Shown: positions 17,575-24,130 of the stretch, piece by piece
How positions within the stretch are numbered: position 1 is the stretch's first letter
Layout: the number at the start of each line of letters is the position of its first letter
Assembly: GCA_039024315.1 (NCBI GenBank)
Contig: JBCCQN010000036.1
Location: 1 to 49,428 of the forward strand
Reading direction: 5' to 3'
Origin: JBCAWW01 sp039024315
GTDB lineage: Bacteria > Bacteroidota > Bacteroidia > J057
DNA: 49,428 nucleotides
Translations under genes and position numbers: made by a program
Notes under the pieces: generated by a model
Database searches by the model: none
Told to the model about the DNA's origin: nothing
What the model saw: only the letters and a program-made list of their open reading frames with translations

Positions 17575-17669
17575 CCGCTTCGCGGAACGCTTAGCTCGGT
17601 TGAACATAATTCGTCTGTACAAAAGGATCTGGGCTTACGACCGCTAGAGATAAGCGTTCTGCGCAGCAG
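17575..17669. repeat. REPIN-like inverted pair between convergent genes
   Basis: Units at 17575-17593 (plus, CCGC-TTC-GCGG, AACGCTTA) and 17651-17669 (minus, CTGC-TGC-GCAG, AACGCTTA) face each other across 57 nt. They lie between the DUF1826 gene and the convergent zur, where they could act as a bidirectional terminator. No other terminator is evident there. Confidence 0.75.
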
Positions 17670-17744
17670 TAAACCTAAAGCTGAAGGCGAGCCCCCAAAT
17701 GGGCCTACTTATCGGAAGCTTGCTACTCAAAAAGGAGACTTTGG

Positions 17745-18128
17745 CTATTGAGAAAGACAATCTTTGCAAAGGCCAATGAGTAAAATTTCTACCGAGTTTA
17801 TTTGATAATCAGGGAGTGAGGGTTGAGGTACTTCCAAAGGCATGCATTCGACCTTACCACATTCTTTACATTGAAAATGTGGATGACTTTCTAAAGACTG
17901 TTGGGGAGAATGTTGAGCACCCTTCGCGTACCATTTAAGTCCATCTTTTCCTTTAAATGAATGCAATATACCCTTGTTCTCTAATCTCTGGACAATACGA
18001 TATACGGTTGTCCGGTTCATTTTGTCTTTGAGCTCCTCCAACAAAACTGCAAAAGGAATAGCATTTTCTGTTTGTTCAAAAGCGGCTAATAGGAGTTTAA
18101 GTGGTTTTGTGTTATTGAGCTTTTCCAT
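17745..18128 (-). CDS. zur: Fur-family repressor, probable zinc uptake regulator Zur
   Basis: The frame is open to ATG 18155, but that start lies inside the operator palindrome. ATG 18128 gives a normal 127-residue Fur protein (MEKLNNTKPLKLLLAAF) with the operator just upstream, so it is preferred. The N-terminal winged helix includes MNRTTVYRIVQRLENKGILHSF. The C-terminal half has HPHFQCKECGKVECM and a closing CKDC, the Cys4 structural zinc site, plus His residues for sensing. The Fur family also includes iron, manganese and peroxide sensors. The choice of Zur rests on the neighbouring COG0523 genes, DUF1826 and the metal-rich transporters. It appears to regulate itself through the paired operators. 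Confidence 0.85.
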   Translation of the reverse strand: MEKLNNTKPLKLLLAAFEQTENAIPFAVLLEELKDKMNRTTVYRIVQRLENKGILHSFKGKDGLKWYAKGAQHSPQQSLESHPHFQCKECGKVECMPLEVPQPSLPDYQINSVEILLIGLCKDCLSQ

Positions 18129-18138
18129 GTAATTGCTA

Positions 18139-18155
18139 TTGCAACATTGTTGCAT
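18139..18155. promoter_or_regulatory. Putative Zur operator 3
   Basis: TTGCAACATTGTTGCAT is a 7-3-7 palindrome with one outer mismatch, 10 nt upstream of the preferred zur ATG at 18128. It also covers the TTG (18150-18152) that serves as the -33 element for the divergent COG0523 gene. Its centre is 38 bp from that of operator 4. Confidence 0.75.
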
Positions 18156-18179
18156 TTAGCTGCAAAATAGTTACTTTTG
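18150..18179 (+). promoter_or_regulatory. Promoter of the YciC-like COG0523 gene
   Basis: TTG at 18150-18152, 19 nt spacer, then TACTTTTG at 18172-18179, a perfect TAnnTTTG match. Spacing is identical to the promoter at 5324. The leader to ATG 18461 is about 275 nt and contains a dispersed repeat. A likely opposing zur promoter is TTTG at 18194-18191 with CTATTTTG at 18170-18163 on the minus strand. Confidence 0.6.
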
Positions 18180-18193
18180 CAATAATGTTGCAA
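18177..18193. promoter_or_regulatory. Putative Zur operator 4
   Basis: TTGCAATAATGTTGCAA is a 7-3-7 palindrome with one inner mismatch. It starts at the second T of the -7 TTTG of the COG0523 promoter, the same register as at 5351 and 13928. Confidence 0.7.
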
Positions 18194-18286
18194 ATATGAA
18201 ATAAGATATTCTTTTAATAAGAAAAAATCCCTACAAGCACACTTAAATTTGATCGAAATGCTGGCTTAAGTATTGCCAAAATTAGA

Positions 18287-18410
18287 TTTAAGTACTTAGA
18301 CAATAGTATCCCGATAGCTATCGGGAGTATTTAGACCGAGGGAAATAGGTCTAACTGGTCCAGTGAGGCCCTTTTTCTCTATACTAAATACTTTCTACTC
18401 AGTACTTAAA
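18287..18410 (+). repeat. Dispersed AGTACTTA-ended intergenic element, copy A
   Basis: A 124-bp element with 13-bp terminal inverted repeats (TTTAAGTACTTAG and CTCAGTACTTAAA, 12 of 13 pairing). Its core has the 16-bp palindrome CCCGATAGCTATCGGG at 18309-18324, then a GGTCT-rich segment and a TTTTTCTCT tract. It lies in the leader between the Zur-regulated promoter and the COG0523 start codon. Related copies lie near 20829, 28377 and 49041. Confidence 0.7.
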
Positions 18411-18460
18411 AATTCAGGAACTTAAGATTTGACAATAGGAAACCGATAGCTAATAACTAT

Positions 18461-19684
18461 ATGAACGTAAGCAAAAAATTACCTGTAACAGTTTTGAGTG
18501 GCTTTCTTGGTGCAGGAAAGACCACTCTACTCAATCACGTTTTACATAATAAGGAAGGCTTAAAAGTGGCCGTGATTGTAAACGATATGAGTGAGGTGAA
18601 TGTGGATGCAGAGTTGGTAAAGAATGAAAACTCTCTTTCTCGTACTGAGGAGAAATTAGTAGAGATGAGCAATGGCTGTATTTGCTGTACGCTGCGAGAA
18701 GATCTTATGGTTGAAGTAGAGCGTTTGGCTAAAGAAGATCGATTTGATTATCTCCTCATCGAAAGTACTGGCATCAGTGAACCTGTACCAGTAGCCCAAA
18801 CCTTTTCGTTTGTAGACGAAAACAACGGTATCGACTTATCTAAGTTTAGTTATATCGATACGATGGTGACCGTTGTAGATGCCTTTAATTTTTTCAAAGA
18901 TTTTGGTAGTCCTGAAACCTTAATGGATCGCGAGCTGACCGATATGGAGGGCGACTATCGTACCATTGTCAATTTGCTGACTGATCAAATTGAGTTTGCC
19001 AACGTGATTATTCTCAATAAGACTGATTTGGTCAACAAAGAGCATTTAGGTACGCTCAAATCTATCATCCAAAAGCTAAACCCTGGCGCCAAAATTATTG
19101 AATCAAGCTTTAGCCAAGTTAATTATCAAGAAATCCTCAACACAGGACTGTTTGATTTTGAAGAGGCTGAGCAGAGTGCCGGCTGGATAGAAGAACTCAA
19201 CAAGGAGGAACATACCCCTGAAACTGAAGAATACGGGATCAGTTCATTTGTGTATCGTGCCAAAAAGCCCTTTGATCCCGTCAGGTTTTGGCACTATCTC
19301 CAAAATTATTTTCCGGCTAGTATCGTCCGAAGCAAAGGCTTATTTTGGCTAGCCTCTCGCCCCAGTCAAGCTATGATTTGGAGTCAAGCTGGTGGTTCTC
19401 TGAGGTCCGAGAGTGCAGGCGTCTGGTGGAGTAGCATGCCATTGTCAAAACGGATGCAGTATTATTCCTTTATGGAAAACCAGAAGCATATAGAATCGGG
19501 TTGGGACGAGCTGTTTGGAGACCGTAAAAATGAAATTGTATTTATCGGTCAAGATATGAATGAAGTAAGTATCAGAGAAGAACTAGACGCATGTCTGGCT
19601 ACAGATCAAGAGATAGCCACCCAAAAATGGGAAAAAGGCTATGCTGATACTTGGCCAGCGCAAAGAGTTTATCCCTTACAATAG
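18461..19684 (+). CDS. COG0523 GTPase, YciC-like subfamily, putative zinc metallochaperone
   Basis: The 407-residue G3E GTPase has Walker A GFLGAGKT (about residues 14-21), CxCC motif C73, C75, C76 in SNGCICC, a NKTD motif and a CobW_C domain. The NDMSEVNVDAELV segment and the longer length are typical of YciC-type members of Zur regulons. It is read divergently from zur, with two operator-like palindromes in the shared region. The gene at 12114 is a shorter member of a different branch, so the two probably serve different zinc proteins. The following gene encodes a zinc carbonic anhydrase-like protein, a candidate client. Confidence 0.9.
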   Translation: MNVSKKLPVTVLSGFLGAGKTTLLNHVLHNKEGLKVAVIVNDMSEVNVDAELVKNENSLSRTEEKLVEMSNGCICCTLREDLMVEVERLAKEDRFDYLLIESTGISEPVPVAQTFSFVDENNGIDLSKFSYIDTMVTVVDAFNFFKDFGSPETLMDRELTDMEGDYRTIVNLLTDQIEFANVIILNKTDLVNKEHLGTLKSIIQKLNPGAKIIESSFSQVNYQEILNTGLFDFEEAEQSAGWIEELNKEEHTPETEEYGISSFVYRAKKPFDPVRFWHYLQNYFPASIVRSKGLFWLASRPSQAMIWSQAGGSLRSESAGVWWSSMPLSKRMQYYSFMENQKHIESGWDELFGDRKNEIVFIGQDMNEVSIREELDACLATDQEIATQKWEKGYADTWPAQRVYPLQ

Positions 19685-19710
19685 TAATTTTTATTAGCTA
19701 GCAGAATTTG

Positions 19711-19745
19711 ATTCCGTTCATGCGACTGCGTTGCATGAACGGAAT
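19711..19745 (+). terminator. Strong stem-loop after the YciC-like gene
   Basis: A perfect 13-bp stem (19711-19723 with 19733-19745) closes a 9-nt loop, 26 nt after the stop. The following TTATCCTTATTTTTA is only moderately U-rich. It probably ends or attenuates the transcript before the carbonic anhydrase-like gene. Confidence 0.65.
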
Positions 19746-19941
19746 TTATCCTTATTTTTAGCTGGGAGGTAAAGCAATTTTCTCTCCTTTACTACTATTG
19801 TGAGTATTTAGACAAAAGTATTCAGTGTCAAGAAGCTTAAAAATCGTACTAGATGAAGTCATCGAGGCATCTTTATCGCTGCTACATACTTTTTCTTTCT
19901 ACTTTTTACTTAACATTTCATTTCTATAATTCGCACTCCGC

Positions 19942-20655
19942 ATGCTGCAAAGAAAATTTGATCAGATCGTAAAAACCCATTTTCCCAATGCCATGGATGC
20001 TAAGGACACTTCCATTCATTACTTAGGGAGAATGCAAATCGAACACAAAATTGATGTTTCCAAGGTACTGATGGCCACCTCTGTGTGCTCAGATGATATT
20101 AATGTTCCTTCTACCACTTTCTTTAATGTTCTTTTTGGTCCCTTCATCATGGGAGGCCTCGGAGGGATTCCTTTTGCTGGCCAAACAGGAATGACCGCCT
20201 TTGCCCACCACATCCCCGACGAGGGTAGTGCCTTCATATTTTATGGTCCCCACATTGGGGTGACCTTAGAGGGTGATCTGGGCAAAATGTACAGACCCCG
20301 TCAGGAAGAGACCGGTAACTCTTGCGGAGCCTTGATGCTAGCCTTGAGCCGTTTTCAGGATAGTGCTTACAGGCCAGTGATCAATGACGATGACTATCAG
20401 CAAATGAAACTGGAAGAAAGCTTGCTTCCCTACAGAGACCAAATCGTGGCTGATAATAATTCGGCGAAAGCGATCACGGAGGCGACTTACGAGATTATCG
20501 ACAAGAAAATTCACGAACACCTAAAGACGTGTAAAAACGAGTTTAAAGCTGAAAAAGTAACGCTTTTGGGCGGTATCATCATCAATACTGACTATGGCCT
20601 AGATGACTACTTTGATGCGAGAAACTTTGAGGTGATTGATATGAAGAGCCTCTGA
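19942..20655 (+). CDS. LCIB/C-family (theta-type) carbonic anhydrase-like protein
   Basis: This 237-residue protein without a signal peptide matches the LCIB/C domain known from algal low-CO2-inducible proteins: SVCSDD near residue 49, GGLGGIPFAGQTGMTAFAHHIPDEG, YGPHIGV and NSCGA. Candidate zinc ligands are C49, H104 and C128. The 24-residue step between the last two agrees with the Cys-His-Cys site I recall for a diatom LCIB. Eukaryotic members include active theta-carbonic anhydrases, and others are inactive. It lies 257 nt after the zinc chaperone GTPase, with a stem-loop between, and has no visible Zur palindrome of its own. Its role in CO2/bicarbonate supply under zinc stress is inference. 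Confidence 0.7.
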   Translation: MLQRKFDQIVKTHFPNAMDAKDTSIHYLGRMQIEHKIDVSKVLMATSVCSDDINVPSTTFFNVLFGPFIMGGLGGIPFAGQTGMTAFAHHIPDEGSAFIFYGPHIGVTLEGDLGKMYRPRQEETGNSCGALMLALSRFQDSAYRPVINDDDYQQMKLEESLLPYRDQIVADNNSAKAITEATYEIIDKKIHEHLKTCKNEFKAEKVTLLGGIIINTDYGLDDYFDARNFEVIDMKSL

Positions 20656-20718
20656 TAAAAATGATGTTTTTTGAGAGTTCGTGAAAGAATACTCTACATC
20701 AATAGTTTTTATCTTTTA

Positions 20719-20792
20719 CTTTTCTGCTTCGCAGAACGCTTATTTCGAATACTCTTGAGCGAGTAAGGCTAGCGTTCTGCGAAGCAGAAAAG
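20719..20792. repeat. REPIN with 22-bp perfect inverted arms
   Basis: REP units at 20724-20742 (plus) and 20769-20787 (minus) are embedded in arms 20719-20740 and 20771-20792 that pair perfectly over 22 bp around a 30-nt loop. Both units have CTGC-TTC-GCAG stems. It lies 3' of two converging genes. Confidence 0.8.
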
Positions 20793-20828
20793 CTTATAGA
20801 CCTCCTCTAGAAATAGGCAACTTGAGGG

Positions 20829-20937
20829 TTTTAATACAGTGTACAGAGAAAAAGGTCTTGATGGACCGTATAGCCCTATTTTCCTAGGTCTAGATACTCC
20901 CGATAGCTATCGGGATACTTTTGTCTAAGTACTTAAA
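20829..20937 (-). repeat. Dispersed AGTACTTA-ended element, copy B
   Basis: Read on the minus strand, it follows copy A closely: TTTAAGTACTTAGACAA, then GTATCCCGATAGCTATCGGG (core palindrome at 20898-20913), a GGTCCA segment and CTTTTTCTCTGTAC. Its distal end is degenerate. It is inverted relative to copy A and lies between convergent genes. Confidence 0.7.
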
Positions 20938-21023
20938 CGCTGGGTTTTAGTCGTTGTCGGAGATAAGTGTTCTGTCTAGCAAAAAAGTCGAAATAAATCA
21001 TCCCTTCATCAATTTGTACCGGC

Positions 21024-22226
21024 TTAGCGATAGCTCAGTTTGCGCCACAAATATTCTAAGGGCCCTTGCCTAAATCGGCTCAACCAGGCACGACTAAAAA
21101 ACCACTGTAGGGTCAAAATCCCGAGTGCAAAAAGTGGCAAATAGACAAAAGGGAGTTTCCGCATTAGGGCAAGGCCATAGCCAAAAAATAAAAATATAGC
21201 AGTCACATTTTGCAATATATAGTTGGTCAATGCCATACGTCCAAGTAAGGCAAGATTTCCAAAAACTGCTTTCATTCGGCCAGAAGCCCAAAGTTTGACG
21301 ATCAGCATGGCGATTCCTAGTGCTAAACTGCTAGAACCAAGATGATAAATGAAGCCTTGAAAGAGTCCAAAACCGTCCACAGAATAAGCAGAACCCGCTA
21401 TCCATTTAGTTACGGCATAGCCAAAGGAGCACACAAGGCCGATGACTCCCAACCAGATGGCTGCCGAAGGAGTCGTGATTTCTGGTTTCCTAATTTGGGG
21501 TATCCATGTCCTCGCCAGTAAAAGGCCTATCAGAAATAAACCAAGCACCTGAAAATACCGCCCTGAAATCAAATAACTCATCGGGCGAGGGATAGCCTTG
21601 AGCACATTGATACTAAATACCTCAATCGCCAAGTCCGAAGTACGCATCTCTAATAGGGATTTCTCTCCATATCCCCACTGAGCCTTCAGATCAGTAGATA
21701 GGCGACTCATTGATCCCCAAAACGAGGCATCTGGGGTAAAGTAAAGCAGTAGATGGATCAAGACTGGGATCGTCAGCAATACCCCGATCCACCAGAGCAA
21801 ACTTCGATCTGAGCGTGATAAAAATAATGGCAAAAACAGGCCTAAAAAGCCATACAAGGTCAGGATGTCTCCATTCCAAACAAAAAACATATGGAGCAAT
21901 CCAATGCCGATCAGGATCAGCATGCGGCGACGCCAAAAGCGTTTGAAATTGGCATCTGCTTGTTGAAAACGCTCCGCTTGCAAGGCAAAACCAAAACCAA
22001 AAAGAATCGAAAATATGCCGTAAAACTTCCCTTCAACAAAGCAATCAATCAAAAATAATACTGCGCGATCGCCAAAGGCTAAGTTGATGATTTCCTCTGG
22101 ACTATAAGTATTATAGCCCATGAAGCTGTATAGATTGGCCGCTAAAATCCCAAAAAGCGCGAAGCCCCTCAGAGCGTCCACCACTTCGAAGCGTTCTGAT
22201 CCAATGGTTGGTTTTATACTTGACAT
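21024..22226 (-). CDS. DUF418-family integral membrane protein
   Basis: The start is placed at ATG 22226 (MSSIKPTIGSERFEVVDALRGFALFGILAAN); a longer frame to 22298 adds a Cys-rich leader that looks untranslated. The 400-residue product has around ten hydrophobic helices, an N-terminal DALRGFALFGI motif and a C-terminal DUF418 part (MALTNYILQN, then GPLEYLWRKL). Families of this fold are often annotated as putative transporters or acyltransferase-like proteins, but no reaction is established. It lies downstream of, and on the same strand as, the DUF885 gene, separated by a REPIN. Confidence 0.85.
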   Translation of the reverse strand: MSSIKPTIGSERFEVVDALRGFALFGILAANLYSFMGYNTYSPEEIINLAFGDRAVLFLIDCFVEGKFYGIFSILFGFGFALQAERFQQADANFKRFWRRRMLILIGIGLLHMFFVWNGDILTLYGFLGLFLPLFLSRSDRSLLWWIGVLLTIPVLIHLLLYFTPDASFWGSMSRLSTDLKAQWGYGEKSLLEMRTSDLAIEVFSINVLKAIPRPMSYLISGRYFQVLGLFLIGLLLARTWIPQIRKPEITTPSAAIWLGVIGLVCSFGYAVTKWIAGSAYSVDGFGLFQGFIYHLGSSSLALGIAMLIVKLWASGRMKAVFGNLALLGRMALTNYILQNVTAIFLFFGYGLALMRKLPFVYLPLFALGILTLQWFFSRAWLSRFRQGPLEYLWRKLSYR

Positions 22227-22371
22227 TACGATTCTCCTAATAAAGTGCTCTTTGCGAAAAGAGAAGCCTCTACAAATTTTGCAGCTGCAGTACATCATTG
22301 CCTTAGCTCCACAAAGGAGCTAAACATTTTGCCTGCTTCGTCAATCTTTGGGGCAATGTAGATCAAGATCC

Positions 22372-22459
22372 CTGCTTCGCAGAACGCTTATTTCAATCGC
22401 TTTACTTCAGGTACTCACCGTTGAATTGCTCCTCCCAAACTAAGCGTTCCGCGCAGCGG
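22372..22459. repeat. REPIN-like inverted pair
   Basis: Units at 22372-22390 (plus, CTGC-TTC-GCAG, AACGCTTA) and 22441-22459 (minus, CCGC-TGC-GCGG, AACGCTTA) flank 50 nt. They occupy the 253-nt gap between two minus-strand genes. Confidence 0.75.
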
Positions 22460-22479
22460 CACTAAACGCCAAAATCGCA

Positions 22480-24120
22480 CTAATAACTTTCCTGCTCTCC
22501 AGTTAGCTCCCATCTGCCAAGGGAGATGGGGATATTGCCGATGGCATTGAGTTGATCAAAAAAAGATTTCAGTTCAAAGGCTTGGCCTTTGAGTTCTTGC
22601 CCTCTAGCGTATTCAGCCATAGTCTGTTCTACTAAATATTTGCCGGTAATATAACTGGTGCCGTAGCCGGGCTGGCGGAGGTAAAGATGCTGCTCAAAAA
22701 TGAGGAGTTCCTTTTCGGTTTTCATCCAGCCGCGTGGGGTGTACTCAGAGTGAATACCGCCCGCTTCTGCCATGCTCATTTCATTGGCGTGGGCATAAAG
22801 AGAACCCAAGCCTCGGGCCGCGCGTTGGGCGATCATAATGTAAACGATCTCGCGCACGCGAGGATTGTCGTCATAAAGTCCCGCCTGCATAAACATCTCC
22901 TCTACCCCGGTGGCTACTCCTTCGTTTCGTGAGTCAAAAATATTGTAGAGCAAAGGCCCCCTCCGTATCTCTCGCTTGTGGGGGCTGTTGTCCATACGCG
23001 CGAGTTCAAACCAATGGTAAAAATGTGAATATAGTGGCCTAGGATCGTAATGAGCCGTAATCCAGAAAAAGTTACGTGTCTCTTTAGGCACAAAGCTTCC
23101 CAGATGTTCGCGCAGCGCAGGCTCAAAGTAGTCCGCTACCGTGACAATATCTTGCTGGTCCAAAAAGCGCATCAAACTTTGGGCAGCCGCTTCGGCCAAG
23201 GCATCGTAGGCTTCTGGTGATTCTACCGATGCTAAGGGCGGCAGTAGGCGATTGCGATGTTCTTCAAGTTTGAGGGCAGACCAGGCGCGAGCTAACTCAC
23301 GTTTGAGAATCATAAGTTCGTCTTCCCAAGTGAGCGGCACTAAGTGGACATTTTGGAGATACCAACTGTAGTTTTCCTTGCCGATACCTGAGGGGCCGGT
23401 CTTTTTTATGGCTTCAGCCTCTAGCCAGGCGGCAAATTCATCCGTGGAGCTGATTGCTACTTCAATACTTTGCACTAGTTCTGCATCTGCTATTACGCCT
23501 TCTCTCTCGAGGAGGGTTTGGAGATTTTTGCTTTGGGTTTTGATGTCGCGTATGCCCGCGACCCACAAATCCTTGGCGTTGCCAGTAAGGTTACCTTTTG
23601 CCTGCTTGTTGAGTGCTGGAATGACTCTGAGATCATCTAACAGGCGACTTCTTTCATCAGAACTTAGCGGGAATTCATAGGTCCAAATTTCAGTAGTCCC
23701 ATGATGAGTTGGGCCTTCGTGAGCAGGTACATCGCTACGACTCATCCAAAGAGATTTGTAAAAGGCGGGATCACGTGCCCACGGTTTGAGCACCCGATGA
23801 TTGAAATCATAGCCGTTCATTTCTGCCCAAAAGATGTGATAATCCACCTGATCGGGTACCGACCAAGCACTGGTATCCATCGCATGCAGGCGATCCCGTA
23901 AGTGCAAAAACTTGGGCCAACGCTGAGCAAAAGTCGCAGCAGTATAGTCGGGAGCCCCATTGAGGAGTGGTGGTTTTTCAAATGCTCTCCATTCCTTAAA
24001 TAAAGCAACTAGGCTTTGATGATCGTTCTCTGCGCGCACGGTGCTTTCTTTTTGAGGGGTTTGGCAGGCTAGTAGGAGAAAAATTGTTCCTAAAAAAATG
24101 CTAAATCGGTATCCTTGCAT
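22480..24120 (-). CDS. DUF885 lipoprotein (putative peptidase-like)
   Basis: ATG 24120 is preferred because it gives a lipoprotein signal (MQGYRFSIFLGTIFLLLACQ) and avoids overlap with the upstream gene; the open frame extends to 24165. The 546-residue mature protein has the helical DUF885 layout, with a late HANEMSMAEAGGIHSEYTPRGWMKTE segment and LRQPGYGTSYITGK. Classical members carry an HExxH-like zinc site (HExxPGH). Here I see HANEM and no clear HExxH, so catalytic competence is doubtful. It starts 10 nt after the nuclease-like gene, suggesting one operon. Confidence 0.8.
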   Translation of the reverse strand: MQGYRFSIFLGTIFLLLACQTPQKESTVRAENDHQSLVALFKEWRAFEKPPLLNGAPDYTAATFAQRWPKFLHLRDRLHAMDTSAWSVPDQVDYHIFWAEMNGYDFNHRVLKPWARDPAFYKSLWMSRSDVPAHEGPTHHGTTEIWTYEFPLSSDERSRLLDDLRVIPALNKQAKGNLTGNAKDLWVAGIRDIKTQSKNLQTLLEREGVIADAELVQSIEVAISSTDEFAAWLEAEAIKKTGPSGIGKENYSWYLQNVHLVPLTWEDELMILKRELARAWSALKLEEHRNRLLPPLASVESPEAYDALAEAAAQSLMRFLDQQDIVTVADYFEPALREHLGSFVPKETRNFFWITAHYDPRPLYSHFYHWFELARMDNSPHKREIRRGPLLYNIFDSRNEGVATGVEEMFMQAGLYDDNPRVREIVYIMIAQRAARGLGSLYAHANEMSMAEAGGIHSEYTPRGWMKTEKELLIFEQHLYLRQPGYGTSYITGKYLVEQTMAEYARGQELKGQAFELKSFFDQLNAIGNIPISLGRWELTGEQESY

Positions 24121-24130
24121 GAGTCTAGGC

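Larger units (their letters stand above)
20656..21023. other. Convergent intergenic region filled with repeats
   Basis: The 368 nt contain a REPIN-like pair (20724-20787) and copy B of the AGTACTTA element. No gene was seen. Confidence 0.7.

Noticed and set aside
18129..18155. Longer zur start at ATG 18155
   Set aside because: It would put the operator palindrome inside the coding region and leave almost no leader; ATG 18128 gives a normal Fur-family N-terminus.
19846..19941. Possible Zur box upstream of the LCIB-like gene
   Set aside because: No TTGCAAC/GTTGCAA palindrome is present; the nearest GTTGCA belongs to the hairpin at 19711-19745.
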